This document shows positions 5,328 through 12,739 of a stretch of 27,546 nucleotides of DNA, piece by piece. The position numbers and the translations under genes were made by a program. A model generated the notes under the pieces. The model searched no databases, had not been told where the DNA came from, and saw only the letters and a list, made by a program, of their open reading frames with translations. The DNA is from a virus: positions 1 to 27,546 of IMG/VR virus record IMGVR_UViG_3300042691_017909, one strand, 5' to 3'. Each line of letters begins with the position of its first letter. Position 1 is the stretch's first letter.

Positions 5328-5825
5328 TCATATACTTTCTAAATCATCTATCGTTTTACTGGTGTCGGGAATTTGTTCAGTTTTACTATAATCTCTAGGA
5401 GCTAATCTTGTATATATAAACATTCTAATCATTTCATAATCTTTAGTTTTCCAACTATCTTGCTCATAAATCTTAGCCATAATCTCATCTAATTTGGCTT
5501 CAAACTCTTTTTTCTTATCTACTTTTTTCTCGACGGCGGGAATATGGTCATCTCTAACTCCTTTCCAATAATTATGTAGATTTATATTGCCACCATTTAA
5601 GCTATAATCATACCATTCAAATACAGTGTCTTTATCTATACCTTTATCTACAACTTCCTTTATAGTGCTAAAATTGAACCAATAATCAGACATACAGATA
5701 ATACCTCCAACATCATTAGATACCCAATCATTTATATCATAAACTGTACTATCATCCCACATTAAATCACAGAATTGTTCACAATATTGATGAACTGCTT
5801 GTTCGTATAATTCTTTTGTAGTCAT
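5328..5825 (-). CDS. Hypothetical acidic protein, 165 aa
   Basis: I do not recognise this protein. It is acidic and rich in aromatic residues, with repeated Asp/Tyr/Trp patches (LMWDDSTVYDINDWVSNDVG, FEWYDYSLNGGNINLHNYWK). Residues about 98-120 form a highly charged helical stretch (EKKVDKKKEFEAKLDEIMAK). There is no signal peptide, membrane segment or metal motif. The start ATG is in the standard aaatATG context, 2 bp after the stop of the upstream 66-aa gene, so it belongs to the endolysin operon. Small acidic proteins in such places may be inhibitors or anti-defence factors, but nothing here proves that. Confidence 0.7.
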   Translation of the reverse strand: MTTKELYEQAVHQYCEQFCDLMWDDSTVYDINDWVSNDVGGIICMSDYWFNFSTIKEVVDKGIDKDTVFEWYDYSLNGGNINLHNYWKGVRDDHIPAVEKKVDKKKEFEAKLDEIMAKIYEQDSWKTKDYEMIRMFIYTRLAPRDYSKTEQIPDTSKTIDDLESI

Positions 5826-5827
5826 AT

Positions 5828-6028
5828 TTATTTAGAATTAAAATCTGGTTTGAAAAACTTATTTATATTGTATCTAATTATTGCTAATTCTTCTTCCTCT
5901 AACTTATTCATAGCTTTTATTTCAGACATTAGATAATTTACACTTTGGTCAAAAGCTCCTAATACAGATGCTTTTAGTAAAACTTCTTTATGCTTTTTTT
6001 CATCATTTAAAAACTCTTTTAAGTCCAT
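5828..6028 (-). CDS. Hypothetical helical protein, 66 aa
   Basis: This small, charged, mainly helical protein (KEFLNDEKKHKEVLLKASVL, LMSEIKAMNKLEEEELAIIR) has no membrane segment, signal or metal-binding motif. It sits between the endolysin gene and the 165-aa gene with 2-bp gaps on both sides, and its start is in the same aaatATG context as both. No family is recognised. Confidence 0.65.
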   Translation of the reverse strand: MDLKEFLNDEKKHKEVLLKASVLGAFDQSVNYLMSEIKAMNKLEEEELAIIRYNINKFFKPDFNSK

Positions 6029-6030
6029 AT

Positions 6031-6762
6031 TTATTTACCTTGCTCCTTAAGCCAGTTTTGATAATCTCTTTCCACAGCTATCTTAAAAGCCTCTTTTGAC
6101 TTCTTGTTAGCCCACCATTTAACAAAGTCTCTAAATCCTCCTTTAGCATTCCATCCAAAGTTTCCATCTATAAACTTATACTTATGAGATAAGAATAAAT
6201 CTGGATATACTAATAGTATTTCATAGTTCTCACATAATCTAGTCTCATACTCTTTCCCTTGAAAGTTATAATCTTTTGCTAATTCTATTTCATCGGTTGT
6301 TGGTTCTTGTGGCATAGTAGTTGAATATTTAAGTATTAATGGATCAATGAATTTACTGAACTGATTTATATTAGTTGGTACACCCTCAAATACATCCATG
6401 TGGCAATGAGGTGCAGTGCTAGTTCCTGTATTTCCTGTATAACCTATAATTTGCCCTCTAGAGACTCTTCCATTGCTTTCCCTGACAAATCTACTCAAGT
6501 GCATATATCTTACGGATAAGCCCCTATTTGTGACTAATGTGACCATATTCCCAGCGTGTACTCCAGTAGATGACTTAGTTGTACCATCAGCAATAGCATA
6601 TATAGGTTTCCCAGTAGGTATGATATAATCTACTCCTAAATGTCTTTTTCCCGCCAAACTCCCAAAGTTTGAAGGATATCTTGTTCCGTGTTTAAACCCT
6701 ATTTTGTGCTGGTCTAACAATGGGGGATGATAAACATAATCTTTCCAATTTTGTAATGTCAT
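6031..6762 (-). CDS. M23-family peptidase endolysin, 243 aa
   Basis: Residues about 20-130 are an M23/LytM zinc endopeptidase domain that cuts peptide cross-links in peptidoglycan. The metal ligands are visible: H41-x3-D45 in HLGVD, the catalytic-region H88 in YMHLS, and H119-x-H121 in PHCHMD. The glycine-rich strand GQIIGYTGNTGTSTAPH before the last motif is typical. The C-terminal 110 residues (after TTDEIELAKD) are helical and Trp/Lys-rich (FVKWWANKKSKEAF), presumably a wall-binding or accessory domain. There is no signal peptide, so release would depend on the holin (8827-9015). It lies 2 bp upstream of the 66-aa gene. The peptidase implies that the host has peptide-cross-linked murein. 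Confidence 0.88.
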   Translation of the reverse strand: MTLQNWKDYVYHPPLLDQHKIGFKHGTRYPSNFGSLAGKRHLGVDYIIPTGKPIYAIADGTTKSSTGVHAGNMVTLVTNRGLSVRYMHLSRFVRESNGRVSRGQIIGYTGNTGTSTAPHCHMDVFEGVPTNINQFSKFIDPLILKYSTTMPQEPTTDEIELAKDYNFQGKEYETRLCENYEILLVYPDLFLSHKYKFIDGNFGWNAKGGFRDFVKWWANKKSKEAFKIAVERDYQNWLKEQGK

Positions 6763-6770
6763 AAATTTAT

Positions 6771-7262
6771 TTAGTTAATAATATTTAGTCTAGCATATTC
6801 TCCATATAATTCTAGAGCTTTTTCATTATATGCTTTTGCTGCATCAATTTCTTTTTTATAATCTCCTAAATTTATTGTTTTATTGTTATAAGTTATTCTT
6901 GCTCTCCAAGTTATTGTTGTGGTTTTTACTCCTGTAAATACTCTTTTAGCAACTCCTTTATATTTTGATAATGCATTTTTTTGAGGAGGTTTATTCCAGC
7001 AATTTTGTTGATGAGAACATATTCTTAAATTAGATTTTCTATTATCTAATTTATTTCCATTTATATGGTCTATGCTTTTATTTTTTGGAGCATTTAATAT
7101 AAATCTATGCATTAAATATTCTTCATTTTTTTTATTAAATTTTCTAACATATCCACAACTATCTGCATACCATCTAAATTGATTTAAGTATTCAAAATCT
7201 TTATCATCTACTATTGCAAATGTATTTGGATATTTTGTGGTACTAATATCTATTTTCTTCAT
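6771..7262 (-). CDS. HNH homing endonuclease with AP2 DNA-binding domain, 163 aa
   Basis: The ATG at 7262 (context aaatATG) is preferred over a GTG 11 codons upstream, because that one lies inside the terminator stem of the leader. The N-terminal half is a phage HNH_3-type nuclease: MHRFIL, then SIDHINGNKLDNRKSNLRIC with DH and N-x8-N catalytic residues, then SHQQNCWN. The C-terminal half (about residues 95-163) is an AP2 domain: SKYKGVAKR, WRARITYNNKTINLGDYKKE and AAKAYNEKALELYG. HNH-AP2 proteins are typical free-standing homing endonucleases of phages. It has its own promoter and attenuator-like leader (7263-7388), so it is an independent unit within the lysis region. Confidence 0.9.
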   Translation of the reverse strand: MKKIDISTTKYPNTFAIVDDKDFEYLNQFRWYADSCGYVRKFNKKNEEYLMHRFILNAPKNKSIDHINGNKLDNRKSNLRICSHQQNCWNKPPQKNALSKYKGVAKRVFTGVKTTTITWRARITYNNKTINLGDYKKEIDAAKAYNEKALELYGEYARLNIIN

Positions 7263-7355
7263 ATTTATAAAATAAAAACTCGGGCGTCCTACCACAGAGA
7301 ACCCGAGCTATTATTGGTAGGAACTTCACACTTGCGTGTTTATTCTCTGTGGTAT
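7263..7355 (-). promoter_or_regulatory. Attenuator-like leader upstream of the HNH-AP2 gene
   Basis: On the minus strand, CTCGGG (7302-7307) and CCCGAG (7279-7284) form a stem followed by TTTTTATTTT, an intrinsic terminator placed just before the HNH-AP2 start. Its 17-nt loop contains TTCTCTGTGGTA, perfectly complementary (12 bp) to TACCACAGAGAA at the extreme 5' end of the leader (about 7342-7353). TCCTACC in between is complementary to GGTAGGA of the same loop, and ACACGCAAGTGT forms a small hairpin. These mutually exclusive or pseudoknotted pairings are the layout of a transcription attenuator or riboswitch. I do not recognise a known class. Confidence 0.6.
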
Positions 7356-7359
7356 TTAT

Positions 7360-7388
7360 ATTATAACATAAATACATATATATAGCAA
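7360..7388 (-). promoter_or_regulatory. Sigma-70-type promoter for the HNH-AP2 gene
   Basis: On the minus strand TTGCTA (7383-7388) and TATAAT (7360-7365) are separated by 17 bp. The predicted start of transcription falls at the first base or so of the 12-nt leader strand that can pair with the terminator loop, which supports the pairing being functional. Confidence 0.65.
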
Positions 7389-7391
7389 TAA

Positions 7392-7733
7392 TTATGTTTC
7401 TATATGCTTATATTGATCTTGATACTTATGTATAAAGAGTTTTCTTTTAATCTTATAATCTGAGGTTTTCATTCCTTTTACATCTTCCACTATTATAACA
7501 CCATTCTCTAAATACATAAAGTCAGCTATATACTCTATCTTTCTTTCTATCTTACCTGTATGTAAGTTTACAAACCCTTCCTGAAGCGTAAATCTAGGCT
7601 GTAGAGACAAGTGTTTTATCTGACCAGCTCTTTCTAGTAGTTTTAACTCTTGATACCTCTTAGCTTCAGCTTTTGAGTCAAAAGTAATTCCATCTATTTG
7701 TGTCTTTTTAGCTTTGTATTTGGAGTAGAACAT
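7392..7733 (-). CDS. DUF1064-type nuclease-like protein, 113 aa
   Basis: This matches the DUF1064 family of small phage proteins, which have a restriction-endonuclease-like, RecU-like fold. The family pattern is clear: KYKAKKTQIDGITFDSKAEA near the N-terminus, KRYQELKLLERAGQIKHLSL, QPRFTLQEG, then the catalytic-looking IEYIADFMYLENG and VVEDVKG segment with Asp, Glu-Asp and Lys residues. Such proteins are thought to process recombination or replication DNA. Length is usual for the family. It follows the 134-aa gene by 2 bp and its stop is near the HNH-AP2 promoter. The start is in an aaaaATG context. Confidence 0.8.
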   Translation of the reverse strand: MFYSKYKAKKTQIDGITFDSKAEAKRYQELKLLERAGQIKHLSLQPRFTLQEGFVNLHTGKIERKIEYIADFMYLENGVIIVEDVKGMKTSDYKIKRKLFIHKYQDQYKHIET

Positions 7734-7735
7734 TT

Positions 7736-8140
7736 TTATTTTTTATTTTTAATATAATTATTTACTAATATTTCTAATATTTTAGGTTTAATCCAAGATC
7801 CAACATCATACTCATAGACACTATAATCATATATATTATCTGCTAACTCTTTATAATCTTTAGAAATTGTATTATATAATTTGTCTATATATGCTTTTGT
7901 TTTTTCTTGCAATTTAATAAAAGCATTTTCAACTAGTTTAACTTTAACTTTTTCTATTTCTTGCAAAATTAGATTTTGATTTTTTGTTTTTAATATTTTT
8001 ATATCTACCAATAAATTTGGATTAGAAATATAACTAACTTCAGTATTCCATTCATTATCAACATAAGAACTTATATAACAATATTCTTTATTATGTTTAT
8101 ATGTAATCTTAAAATTTTTATATATTTCTGAGTGTTTCAT
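7736..8140 (-). CDS. Hypothetical protein, 134 aa
   Basis: The frame is open to 8263, but the upstream part reads through tRNA-Trp, so the ATG at 8140 is taken as the start. The protein is Lys/Ile/Tyr-rich, with a beta-like N-terminal part (ITYKHNKEYCYISSYVDNEW) and a long helical C-terminal part (NLILQEIEKVKVKLVENAF, KLQEKTKAYIDKLYNTISKD). There is no membrane segment or motif that I recognise. It is co-transcribed with the tRNA upstream and the DUF1064 gene downstream. Confidence 0.68.
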   Translation of the reverse strand: MKHSEIYKNFKITYKHNKEYCYISSYVDNEWNTEVSYISNPNLLVDIKILKTKNQNLILQEIEKVKVKLVENAFIKLQEKTKAYIDKLYNTISKDYKELADNIYDYSVYEYDVGSWIKPKILEILVNNYIKNKK

Positions 8141-8162
8141 ACTTGATTGATTAGTTATTATT

Positions 8163-8237
8163 TGGCAAAGACGGTAGGAATTGAACCTACAACAACGGTT
8201 TTGGAGACCATCGTTATACCATTTAACTACATCCTTT
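8163..8237 (-). tRNA. tRNA-Trp (CCA anticodon)
   Basis: On the minus strand a tRNA can be drawn with the anticodon loop CTCCAAA (anticodon CCA, Trp) on an ATGGT/ACCGT stem, a T-arm GTAGG-TTCAATT-CCTAC, a D-region GTAGTTAAATGGTATAAC and an encoded 3' GCCA. The acceptor stem AAAGGAT/CGTCTTT has four or five good pairs (one G-U) but two mismatches next to the T-arm, so function is likely but not certain. It is 75 nt including CCA. It lies between structured leader RNA and the 134-aa gene. Confidence 0.82.
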
Positions 8238-8346
8238 GAAAATTTCCCCTTACAGATATACACCCAAGATTGCCTAGTTGTAGTCTATAAGGGGCGTTTT
8301 ACGGGAGCGACCCAACCATACACTTACAGCTGATATATGTATGGAC
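8238..8346 (-). ncRNA. Structured RNA upstream of tRNA-Trp
   Basis: There is no ORF here. On the minus strand three consecutive helices can be drawn: CCATACA/TGTATGG (about 8316-8344), GGGTCGCTCCC (about 8303-8313) and CCCCTTA/TAAGGGG (8246-8294), the last enclosing about 35 nt. A TATAAT at 8349-8354 lies a few bases upstream, so the RNA would start at about 8343 and run into tRNA-Trp. It could be a tRNA leader or an independent small RNA. Confidence 0.4.
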
Positions 8347-8371
8347 ATATTATAACCATATCATATAAAAC

Positions 8372-8404
8372 AAAAAAGTACAAGGCGTATGAATTCTTGT
8401 ACTT
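8372..8404 (-). terminator. Intrinsic terminator after the holin/XhlA-like genes
   Basis: On the minus strand AAGTACAAG and CTTGTACTT form a 9-bp stem followed by TTTTTTGTTTT. It ends the long structural and lysis transcript; a separate -10-like TATAAT follows at 8349-8354. The rest of 8405-8468 shows nothing else. Confidence 0.8.
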
Positions 8405-8468
8405 AATTGTATGAGTGGTGTAGAATATCGTCCACTTAAAAGAGCATATACATTTGTGGATAATTTGA

Positions 8469-8822
8469 TTATATCACATTAAAAAATCTAAGCAATATGT
8501 CTATAGAGATTGCAGCAATCATCCCCCATAACAACTTAGTAAAATTATCAAAACTTCTTTTCATCATATCCACCTGTGTTGTCAATGTATAGATTGTACC
8601 TTCATTGTCTTTATTCCCAAATAGTTTATCATCTAATCCTTCTAAAGTTCTTTGAATAGTCTCAATCATACCTCTTAATAGTGCTATATCATTGTAATGC
8701 CCTCTAACTTGTAAAGCTATATCTCTTAAAACTCTAACTACAATATTAACCTTTTCCTCAGTGTTATGCTGAGTAGGATTGTCTATCATTGCATCTAGCT
8801 TTTCGATATGCTCTAGTTTCAT
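8469..8822 (-). CDS. XhlA-like coiled-coil membrane protein, 117 aa
   Basis: Residues 1-90 are helical with coiled-coil character (KLEHIEKLDAMID, LLRGMIETIQRTLEGLDDKL, TLTTQVDMMKRSFDNF). The C-terminus is one membrane helix, about residues 94-114 (LLWGMIAAISIDILLRFFNV). This architecture is that of phage haemolysin XhlA-type proteins, which sit beside holins and help lysis. It starts 4 bp after the holin stop, and a strong terminator follows downstream, so it is the last protein gene of the structural transcript. The assignment rests on architecture and position. Confidence 0.7.
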   Translation of the reverse strand: MKLEHIEKLDAMIDNPTQHNTEEKVNIVVRVLRDIALQVRGHYNDIALLRGMIETIQRTLEGLDDKLFGNKDNEGTIYTLTTQVDMMKRSFDNFTKLLWGMIAAISIDILLRFFNVI

Positions 8823-8826
8823 ACAT

Positions 8827-9015
8827 CTACTCTATAAAATCCTTAGCTGTAATTCGCCCATAAACTGCCACTACAGAGGTGATTAGTGTGATAATAGCTG
8901 TATCATCTACTCCACCACCTAATAGGGCTGTATTAGTTATTTCTAAAGCTGATATAACTAAAGTGATTATACTAGCTATTATTGTTTTTGATTGGTACCA
9001 TTTCTTGTTATTCAT
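8827..9015 (-). CDS. Holin-like protein, 62 aa
   Basis: The protein has the common phage holin pattern: MNNKKWYQSKTIIASIITLV (basic, with W-x-QSKTI), a second hydrophobic stretch after a short Gly-rich turn (ALLGGGVDD), TAIITLITSVVAVYGRITAK and a charged C-terminus. Two membrane segments are expected. It would form lesions that let the M23 endolysin reach the wall. The ATG at 9015 is preferred; a GTG at 9045 in the same frame, inside the end of the tail-fibre gene, would add ten polar residues and could be a second start. Confidence 0.78.
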   Translation of the reverse strand: MNNKKWYQSKTIIASIITLVISALEITNTALLGGGVDDTAIITLITSVVAVYGRITAKDFIE

Positions 9016-9025
9016 AGTGTTGTTG

Positions 9026-10378
9026 TTAGATATAATATTGTCCACTTATTGCAAAACTTCCATTTGAATAAGTATTATTAGAAGCAGCATAAAAAGTAAA
9101 TTTATTACCATTATCTAAATAAGCTCCCCCACCAAATAAATTAGAAAGAAATCCTCCTGTGTATAAATAAACAGTATTATAAGTTTGGAATGTTTGAGGA
9201 AGAACCCCTGACTTATAATTAAATGGCAATGTATATTCAGCTATTGGTCTATCCATTGAGCCAACTACTAATGTAGCCTTAAAATCCATATTTACAATTT
9301 CTGTATTTGTAAGCATATATTTAGCCCTGTTTATAGTATTAGATGTTGGATTTACACTACCAAATTGATAAGAAATTTGAGGAGTATAATCTAACCACCT
9401 CGTCTCATAAATAGGCTCTTGTATAAGATTAGCATTGGTAAATGTAGGTACAGTCCAAGTATGTCCAGCTCCAGCTGATAGGGTAGCAGCAAATCTTCCT
9501 ATGTTGACATAATTATCTCCAGAGGCTGCATTTGTTATAGTAGATATTCTGGCATATTTCTCATTTGTAGTTGTAGTGTTAAAGTCTGAATATAATCTTG
9601 CATAAGGTATTCTTGCAAATCCTAAAGTTATACCATCGGTAGCATTGTATCCAATATATGCAAAATAGTCTATTTCTCTAGTAGCTAACTCAGCACTTCC
9701 AGCATTAAACCAATTAGTTCCAGCATTAGCAGAAATAGATAGTGAGGATGTTATCCACCTTAAAGTGTTCCCAATCCAAATTCCGACAGGATTAGTTGCA
9801 GAAGGAGCTACCAAAGAAGTTGGACTTGTACTTATAGCCAAAGTTAAATTGTTAGAAGCTACAGTTGCTCTTATATATCCATTTATAAGCCCTTGATTTC
9901 TAGCTCCAGTTGGCATTACAAATACACTTCGCCTTCTATCTGTAATATTAGCGTTGGTGATAGAAGTTACACCAGCTCCAACGGCTACCTCTGCTAATTT
10001 ATAATGAGAAGCAGGAGTTGCAGGTACAGCAGGAGACCCTGAAGGTGTTCCAGCTACAGCTACAATACTAGCTACACCAGTAGAAGCATCTACTTTTAGA
10101 CAGATTATATCTATTCTTCCTTGTACTCCAGAAGCTCCAATAGTTACAGTTTCACTAGCATCTGAATAAAATTCATACATTACATTGGCATTGCTACCTG
10201 ATCCATAGAAATATCCAGTTCCAGTAGCTACAGCAACGCTCATACCAGGAGTACCTGATTGAGTGACTTTCATCCCATCAAAAGCTACTCCTTCGTTTAC
10301 AATGAAATTCTTATTAGTACGAGATAAATCTTCTGCTGAAGTTGTATATGTATCTCTGTAACTTACATCTATTGCCAT
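9026..10378 (-). CDS. Distal tail / receptor-binding-type protein, 450 aa
   Basis: The N-terminal 160 residues resemble the baseplate-attachment part of many siphovirus fibre or upper-baseplate proteins: a start of MAIDVSYRDTYTTSAEDL, repeated Gly/Ala/Val/Thr beta segments (VAVATGTGYFYGSG, GRIDIICLKVDASTG, SHYKLAEVAVGAGVTSITNA) and NITDRRR. The remainder is beta-rich with Asn/Thr/Ser/Tyr repeats and no enzyme motif, suitable for receptor binding. One copy of the 15-bp motif lies 30 nt before its start. It is the most distal tail gene before the lysis genes. The exact role, fibre or baseplate, is not resolved. Confidence 0.78.
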   Translation of the reverse strand: MAIDVSYRDTYTTSAEDLSRTNKNFIVNEGVAFDGMKVTQSGTPGMSVAVATGTGYFYGSGSNANVMYEFYSDASETVTIGASGVQGRIDIICLKVDASTGVASIVAVAGTPSGSPAVPATPASHYKLAEVAVGAGVTSITNANITDRRRSVFVMPTGARNQGLINGYIRATVASNNLTLAISTSPTSLVAPSATNPVGIWIGNTLRWITSSLSISANAGTNWFNAGSAELATREIDYFAYIGYNATDGITLGFARIPYARLYSDFNTTTTNEKYARISTITNAASGDNYVNIGRFAATLSAGAGHTWTVPTFTNANLIQEPIYETRWLDYTPQISYQFGSVNPTSNTINRAKYMLTNTEIVNMDFKATLVVGSMDRPIAEYTLPFNYKSGVLPQTFQTYNTVYLYTGGFLSNLFGGGAYLDNGNKFTFYAASNNTYSNGSFAISGQYYI

Positions 10379-10408
10379 ATATCTATATTATTACTTAATA
10401 GATATAGT

Positions 10409-10423
10409 TTACCATCTGTTGCC
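10409..10423 (-). repeat. 15-bp motif GGCAACAGATGGTAA, copy 1
   Basis: This exact copy on the minus strand begins with the G of the TAG stop of the 149-aa gene and ends 30 nt before the distal tail gene. It is followed by an A/T-only tail (ACTATATCTATTAAGTAAT). Confidence 0.9.
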
Positions 10424-10872
10424 TACCAGGTTGTCAAAGCTACTCTTCTCCAAGTGTTGGTTGCTGTACATACATAAAGATGACTAGCATTCCATTTAAT
10501 AGTCCCTTTTGTGCCTGTAGATGTTGGAGTAGCTGGGATATTTACATCATGTGCATCTAATCTTAAATCTAATTCATTACTTAATCTAAACCAACCTAAG
10601 GCAGCAGAAGCACTATTAAAATAATCTAAATAAAATCCATTAGTATTAAAATTGATATCTACATTTTGGTCACCAGTGGTGTAATTAATACTATTATATG
10701 ACATCCCTACTTCCTGATATACTCCTAATATATCTTGAAAAACTGCAACATTCCCATTGCTAGCAGCAGCATTTATAATTACTGATTTTTGTTGTCTTTC
10801 TAAATCACTTATTCTTTGCTGTAAGTCTTTTATTCTTTGAATTAAATCTTGTTCTTGTATGCTTGTACTCAT
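10423..10872 (-). CDS. Minor tail/fibre protein with N-terminal coiled coil, 149 aa
   Basis: The N-terminus has heptad-like spacing (DLIQRIKDLQQRISDLERQQ), a trimerising coiled-coil candidate. The C-terminal part has GTIKWNASHLYVCTATNTWRRVAL, the short 'knob' sequence found at the C-terminus of many phage and prophage fibre or appendage proteins. The middle is beta-like with Asn and Tyr residues. It lies between the Tal-like hub and the large distal protein, 5 bp after the hub, consistent with a small fibre or neck-appendage subunit. No chaperone or enzyme motif is visible. Confidence 0.7.
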   Translation of the reverse strand: MSTSIQEQDLIQRIKDLQQRISDLERQQKSVIINAAASNGNVAVFQDILGVYQEVGMSYNSINYTTGDQNVDINFNTNGFYLDYFNSASAALGWFRLSNELDLRLDAHDVNIPATPTSTGTKGTIKWNASHLYVCTATNTWRRVALTTW

Positions 10873-10877
10873 ATATT

Positions 10878-11918
10878 TTATATTATAGGTGATATTGTTA
10901 ACTTTATACTTTCTTCTCCTGCATCTGAAACTCTGACATCTATGCCATATATTCTCATTGTAGTGTTTATATCTACATAGCCATATTTTATTCTAATTGG
11001 CACTATATCCCCCACATCGTACTTACCAAAATCATTATAGGCATTATTAAGAGTTATATCATAAATTGGCTGTTCTGTTTTACTAATTCTAATATATTCA
11101 TCTGCTTTTTGATCTAATGTAGTTTGTTGAGATATGGATTTTTCTTGTTTTCTTGCTTCTAATAATCCAATTGCATTAATTGAACTTGTATCTGTTTCTG
11201 TAGATTTAAGTTTTGCATCTCCTAATCCTTCACCTTCTACTATTAAACTATTAAATATATCTGAAACAGTTTTTTTTCGGCTCCAAGATTGTATATTATT
11301 TTTTAATCCCTCTCCATATTCTAATCTAAAATCTGTAATTGTAGATCCTCGTTTTGCATATACATTAAATACACCCAAAGTGTTTATTTTTATACTAGGC
11401 GTTATAAGAAAGTCAAAACCATTGATCACTTCAGTCAATTGGATAATCTTTTCACCTATCAACTCATCATAATAAGCTCTATCTCTATTTTGAGTGGTTT
11501 CTATTGTACCTTGTGTAATTCCTAAATTACCACCTGTTAATCCTTGTGTGGTGTTTATTAACCCCCAAGCTATAGTCCCTGCATCTGTAGCGGTATATGT
11601 ATTAGAAGTGTATCTTTTTTCACTTAATATATGGAATATCTCTGTGCATTGTATAGTCACATCCCCATCATCACTAACTCCTTCGTTTACTTCCCAGACT
11701 ACACCTGCCCATATTAAGGCATTTTCTCTATATATAAGCAGTCTTGTGACACCAAGGTATATATCAAATCGTTGTAGCCTTTCAACTGTAATAGGTAAAG
11801 TAAAACTAGCCTTACCTGCTCGGTTAAGCTGATAAGAATATTGTCTATTCATCACCTCTGGGAAGATTTCTTTCTGCCCAGTTCTATAATCCCATAAAAT
11901 ATATTTATATTCCGACAT
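10878..11918 (-). CDS. Tal/gp37-like baseplate hub protein, 346 aa
   Basis: This resembles the siphovirus baseplate hub or tail-associated protein family (ReqiPepy6 gp37-like, Tal N-terminal). The N-terminus has YKYILWDYRTGQKEIFPEV and LNRAGKASFTLPI, followed by LLIYRENALIWAGVVWEVNE, a characteristic hub strand pattern. The rest is mixed beta with an Arg/Lys-rich helix region (ISQQTTLDQKADEYIRIS) and YDVGDIVPIRIKYGYVD near the end. No lysozyme or peptidase domain is fused. Its start overlaps the Dit stop by 14 nt, indicating tight coupling, and it precedes the fibre genes as expected for gene order Dit, Tal, fibres. Confidence 0.78.
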   Translation of the reverse strand: MSEYKYILWDYRTGQKEIFPEVMNRQYSYQLNRAGKASFTLPITVERLQRFDIYLGVTRLLIYRENALIWAGVVWEVNEGVSDDGDVTIQCTEIFHILSEKRYTSNTYTATDAGTIAWGLINTTQGLTGGNLGITQGTIETTQNRDRAYYDELIGEKIIQLTEVINGFDFLITPSIKINTLGVFNVYAKRGSTITDFRLEYGEGLKNNIQSWSRKKTVSDIFNSLIVEGEGLGDAKLKSTETDTSSINAIGLLEARKQEKSISQQTTLDQKADEYIRISKTEQPIYDITLNNAYNDFGKYDVGDIVPIRIKYGYVDINTTMRIYGIDVRVSDAGEESIKLTISPII

Positions 11919-12738
11919 AAGTGTTATACCAAGTTATTATTGCCTTAGTGTCTGAGGTAGCTCCACTATCTACATATAATGCAAGATTGTTATTCCCAGG
12001 AGCTAAAGTTATAAAGTTGGAGTCAGATGTCACATATTGATAGATAGATACACCTTGCTGTGTAACTGTTTGTGTAGATCCAAATACTTCTATAATTTGT
12101 CCAGCTGTTAAAGTCAATCCATCTACTTTAAAACTATCCCCAGTGGTCTGGTTTAAGATTAAGAAACCTTCACCAGGGCCTACAATTTGTATATTTACTG
12201 TAGCATATCCATTTCCTGAGTTGGTTAATGTACCTGCACCTGATACAGTTCCTAATAAGATAGGTAATGTCCAAGGCAAAACTGCCCCTGAGGCAACTCC
12301 TGTCTGTGCAAGGGTAGTAGAGTTTAAGTTTCCACTTGTAATCGTTCCAGAAGGCACATATATTGAAAAACCTATTGTCTGATAAGCTCCAGTCCTCTCA
12401 CCTTCATTAACTCCAGTTCTAAGATATCCCTCAAAAGTATAAACTTGACTATCTTCAGTGGTATAAGTAAATACAACTGATTGATTAGTGTTTGGATAGA
12501 TAGCTTTCAATAAAGCCTGTCTCTTGTCATAGAAGTCATCTATATCTGTACCTCTGACTGCTATATCTATGCTTATAACCTTACTATGAGTGTAATTGGA
12601 TACAAACCCTGCTGTATTGCTTTGAGGTATGTTATATGAGGCAAATTCAAGCCCACTAATTAGAAGCCCCTCTATACTGGCTAAATGATATTGACCTCCT
12701 ATTGTAGCTGTAATTCCATTAAATGCTAAAGTTTCCAT
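11905..12738 (-). CDS. Distal tail protein (Dit), 277 aa
   Basis: The length and beta-rich composition fit siphovirus Dit proteins, which form the hexameric hub at the tail tip. The N-terminal domain has the usual order: GITATIGGQYHLASIEG, then KVISIDIAVRGTDIDDFYDK and RQALLKAIYPNTNQSVVFTY, then EGYLRTG. The C-terminal half is a Gly/Thr/Asn-rich galectin-like beta domain (VNIQIVGPGEGFLILNQ, LYVDSGATSDTKAIITWYN). It lies 1 bp after the tape measure stop and overlaps the Tal-like gene. Confidence 0.8.
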   Translation of the reverse strand: METLAFNGITATIGGQYHLASIEGLLISGLEFASYNIPQSNTAGFVSNYTHSKVISIDIAVRGTDIDDFYDKRQALLKAIYPNTNQSVVFTYTTEDSQVYTFEGYLRTGVNEGERTGAYQTIGFSIYVPSGTITSGNLNSTTLAQTGVASGAVLPWTLPILLGTVSGAGTLTNSGNGYATVNIQIVGPGEGFLILNQTTGDSFKVDGLTLTAGQIIEVFGSTQTVTQQGVSIYQYVTSDSNFITLAPGNNNLALYVDSGATSDTKAIITWYNTYVGI

Positions 12739-12739
12739 A

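Noticed and set aside
11134-11832. Long plus-strand ORFs opposite the Tal-like and Dit genes
   Set aside because: They are antisense shadows: low-complexity Ser/Pro/Ile/Val peptides with no start context, lying wholly inside well-supported tail genes. The same holds for plus-strand ORFs at 8879, 12143, 13065, 18620, 19735, 20945, 22047, 22834 and 27078.
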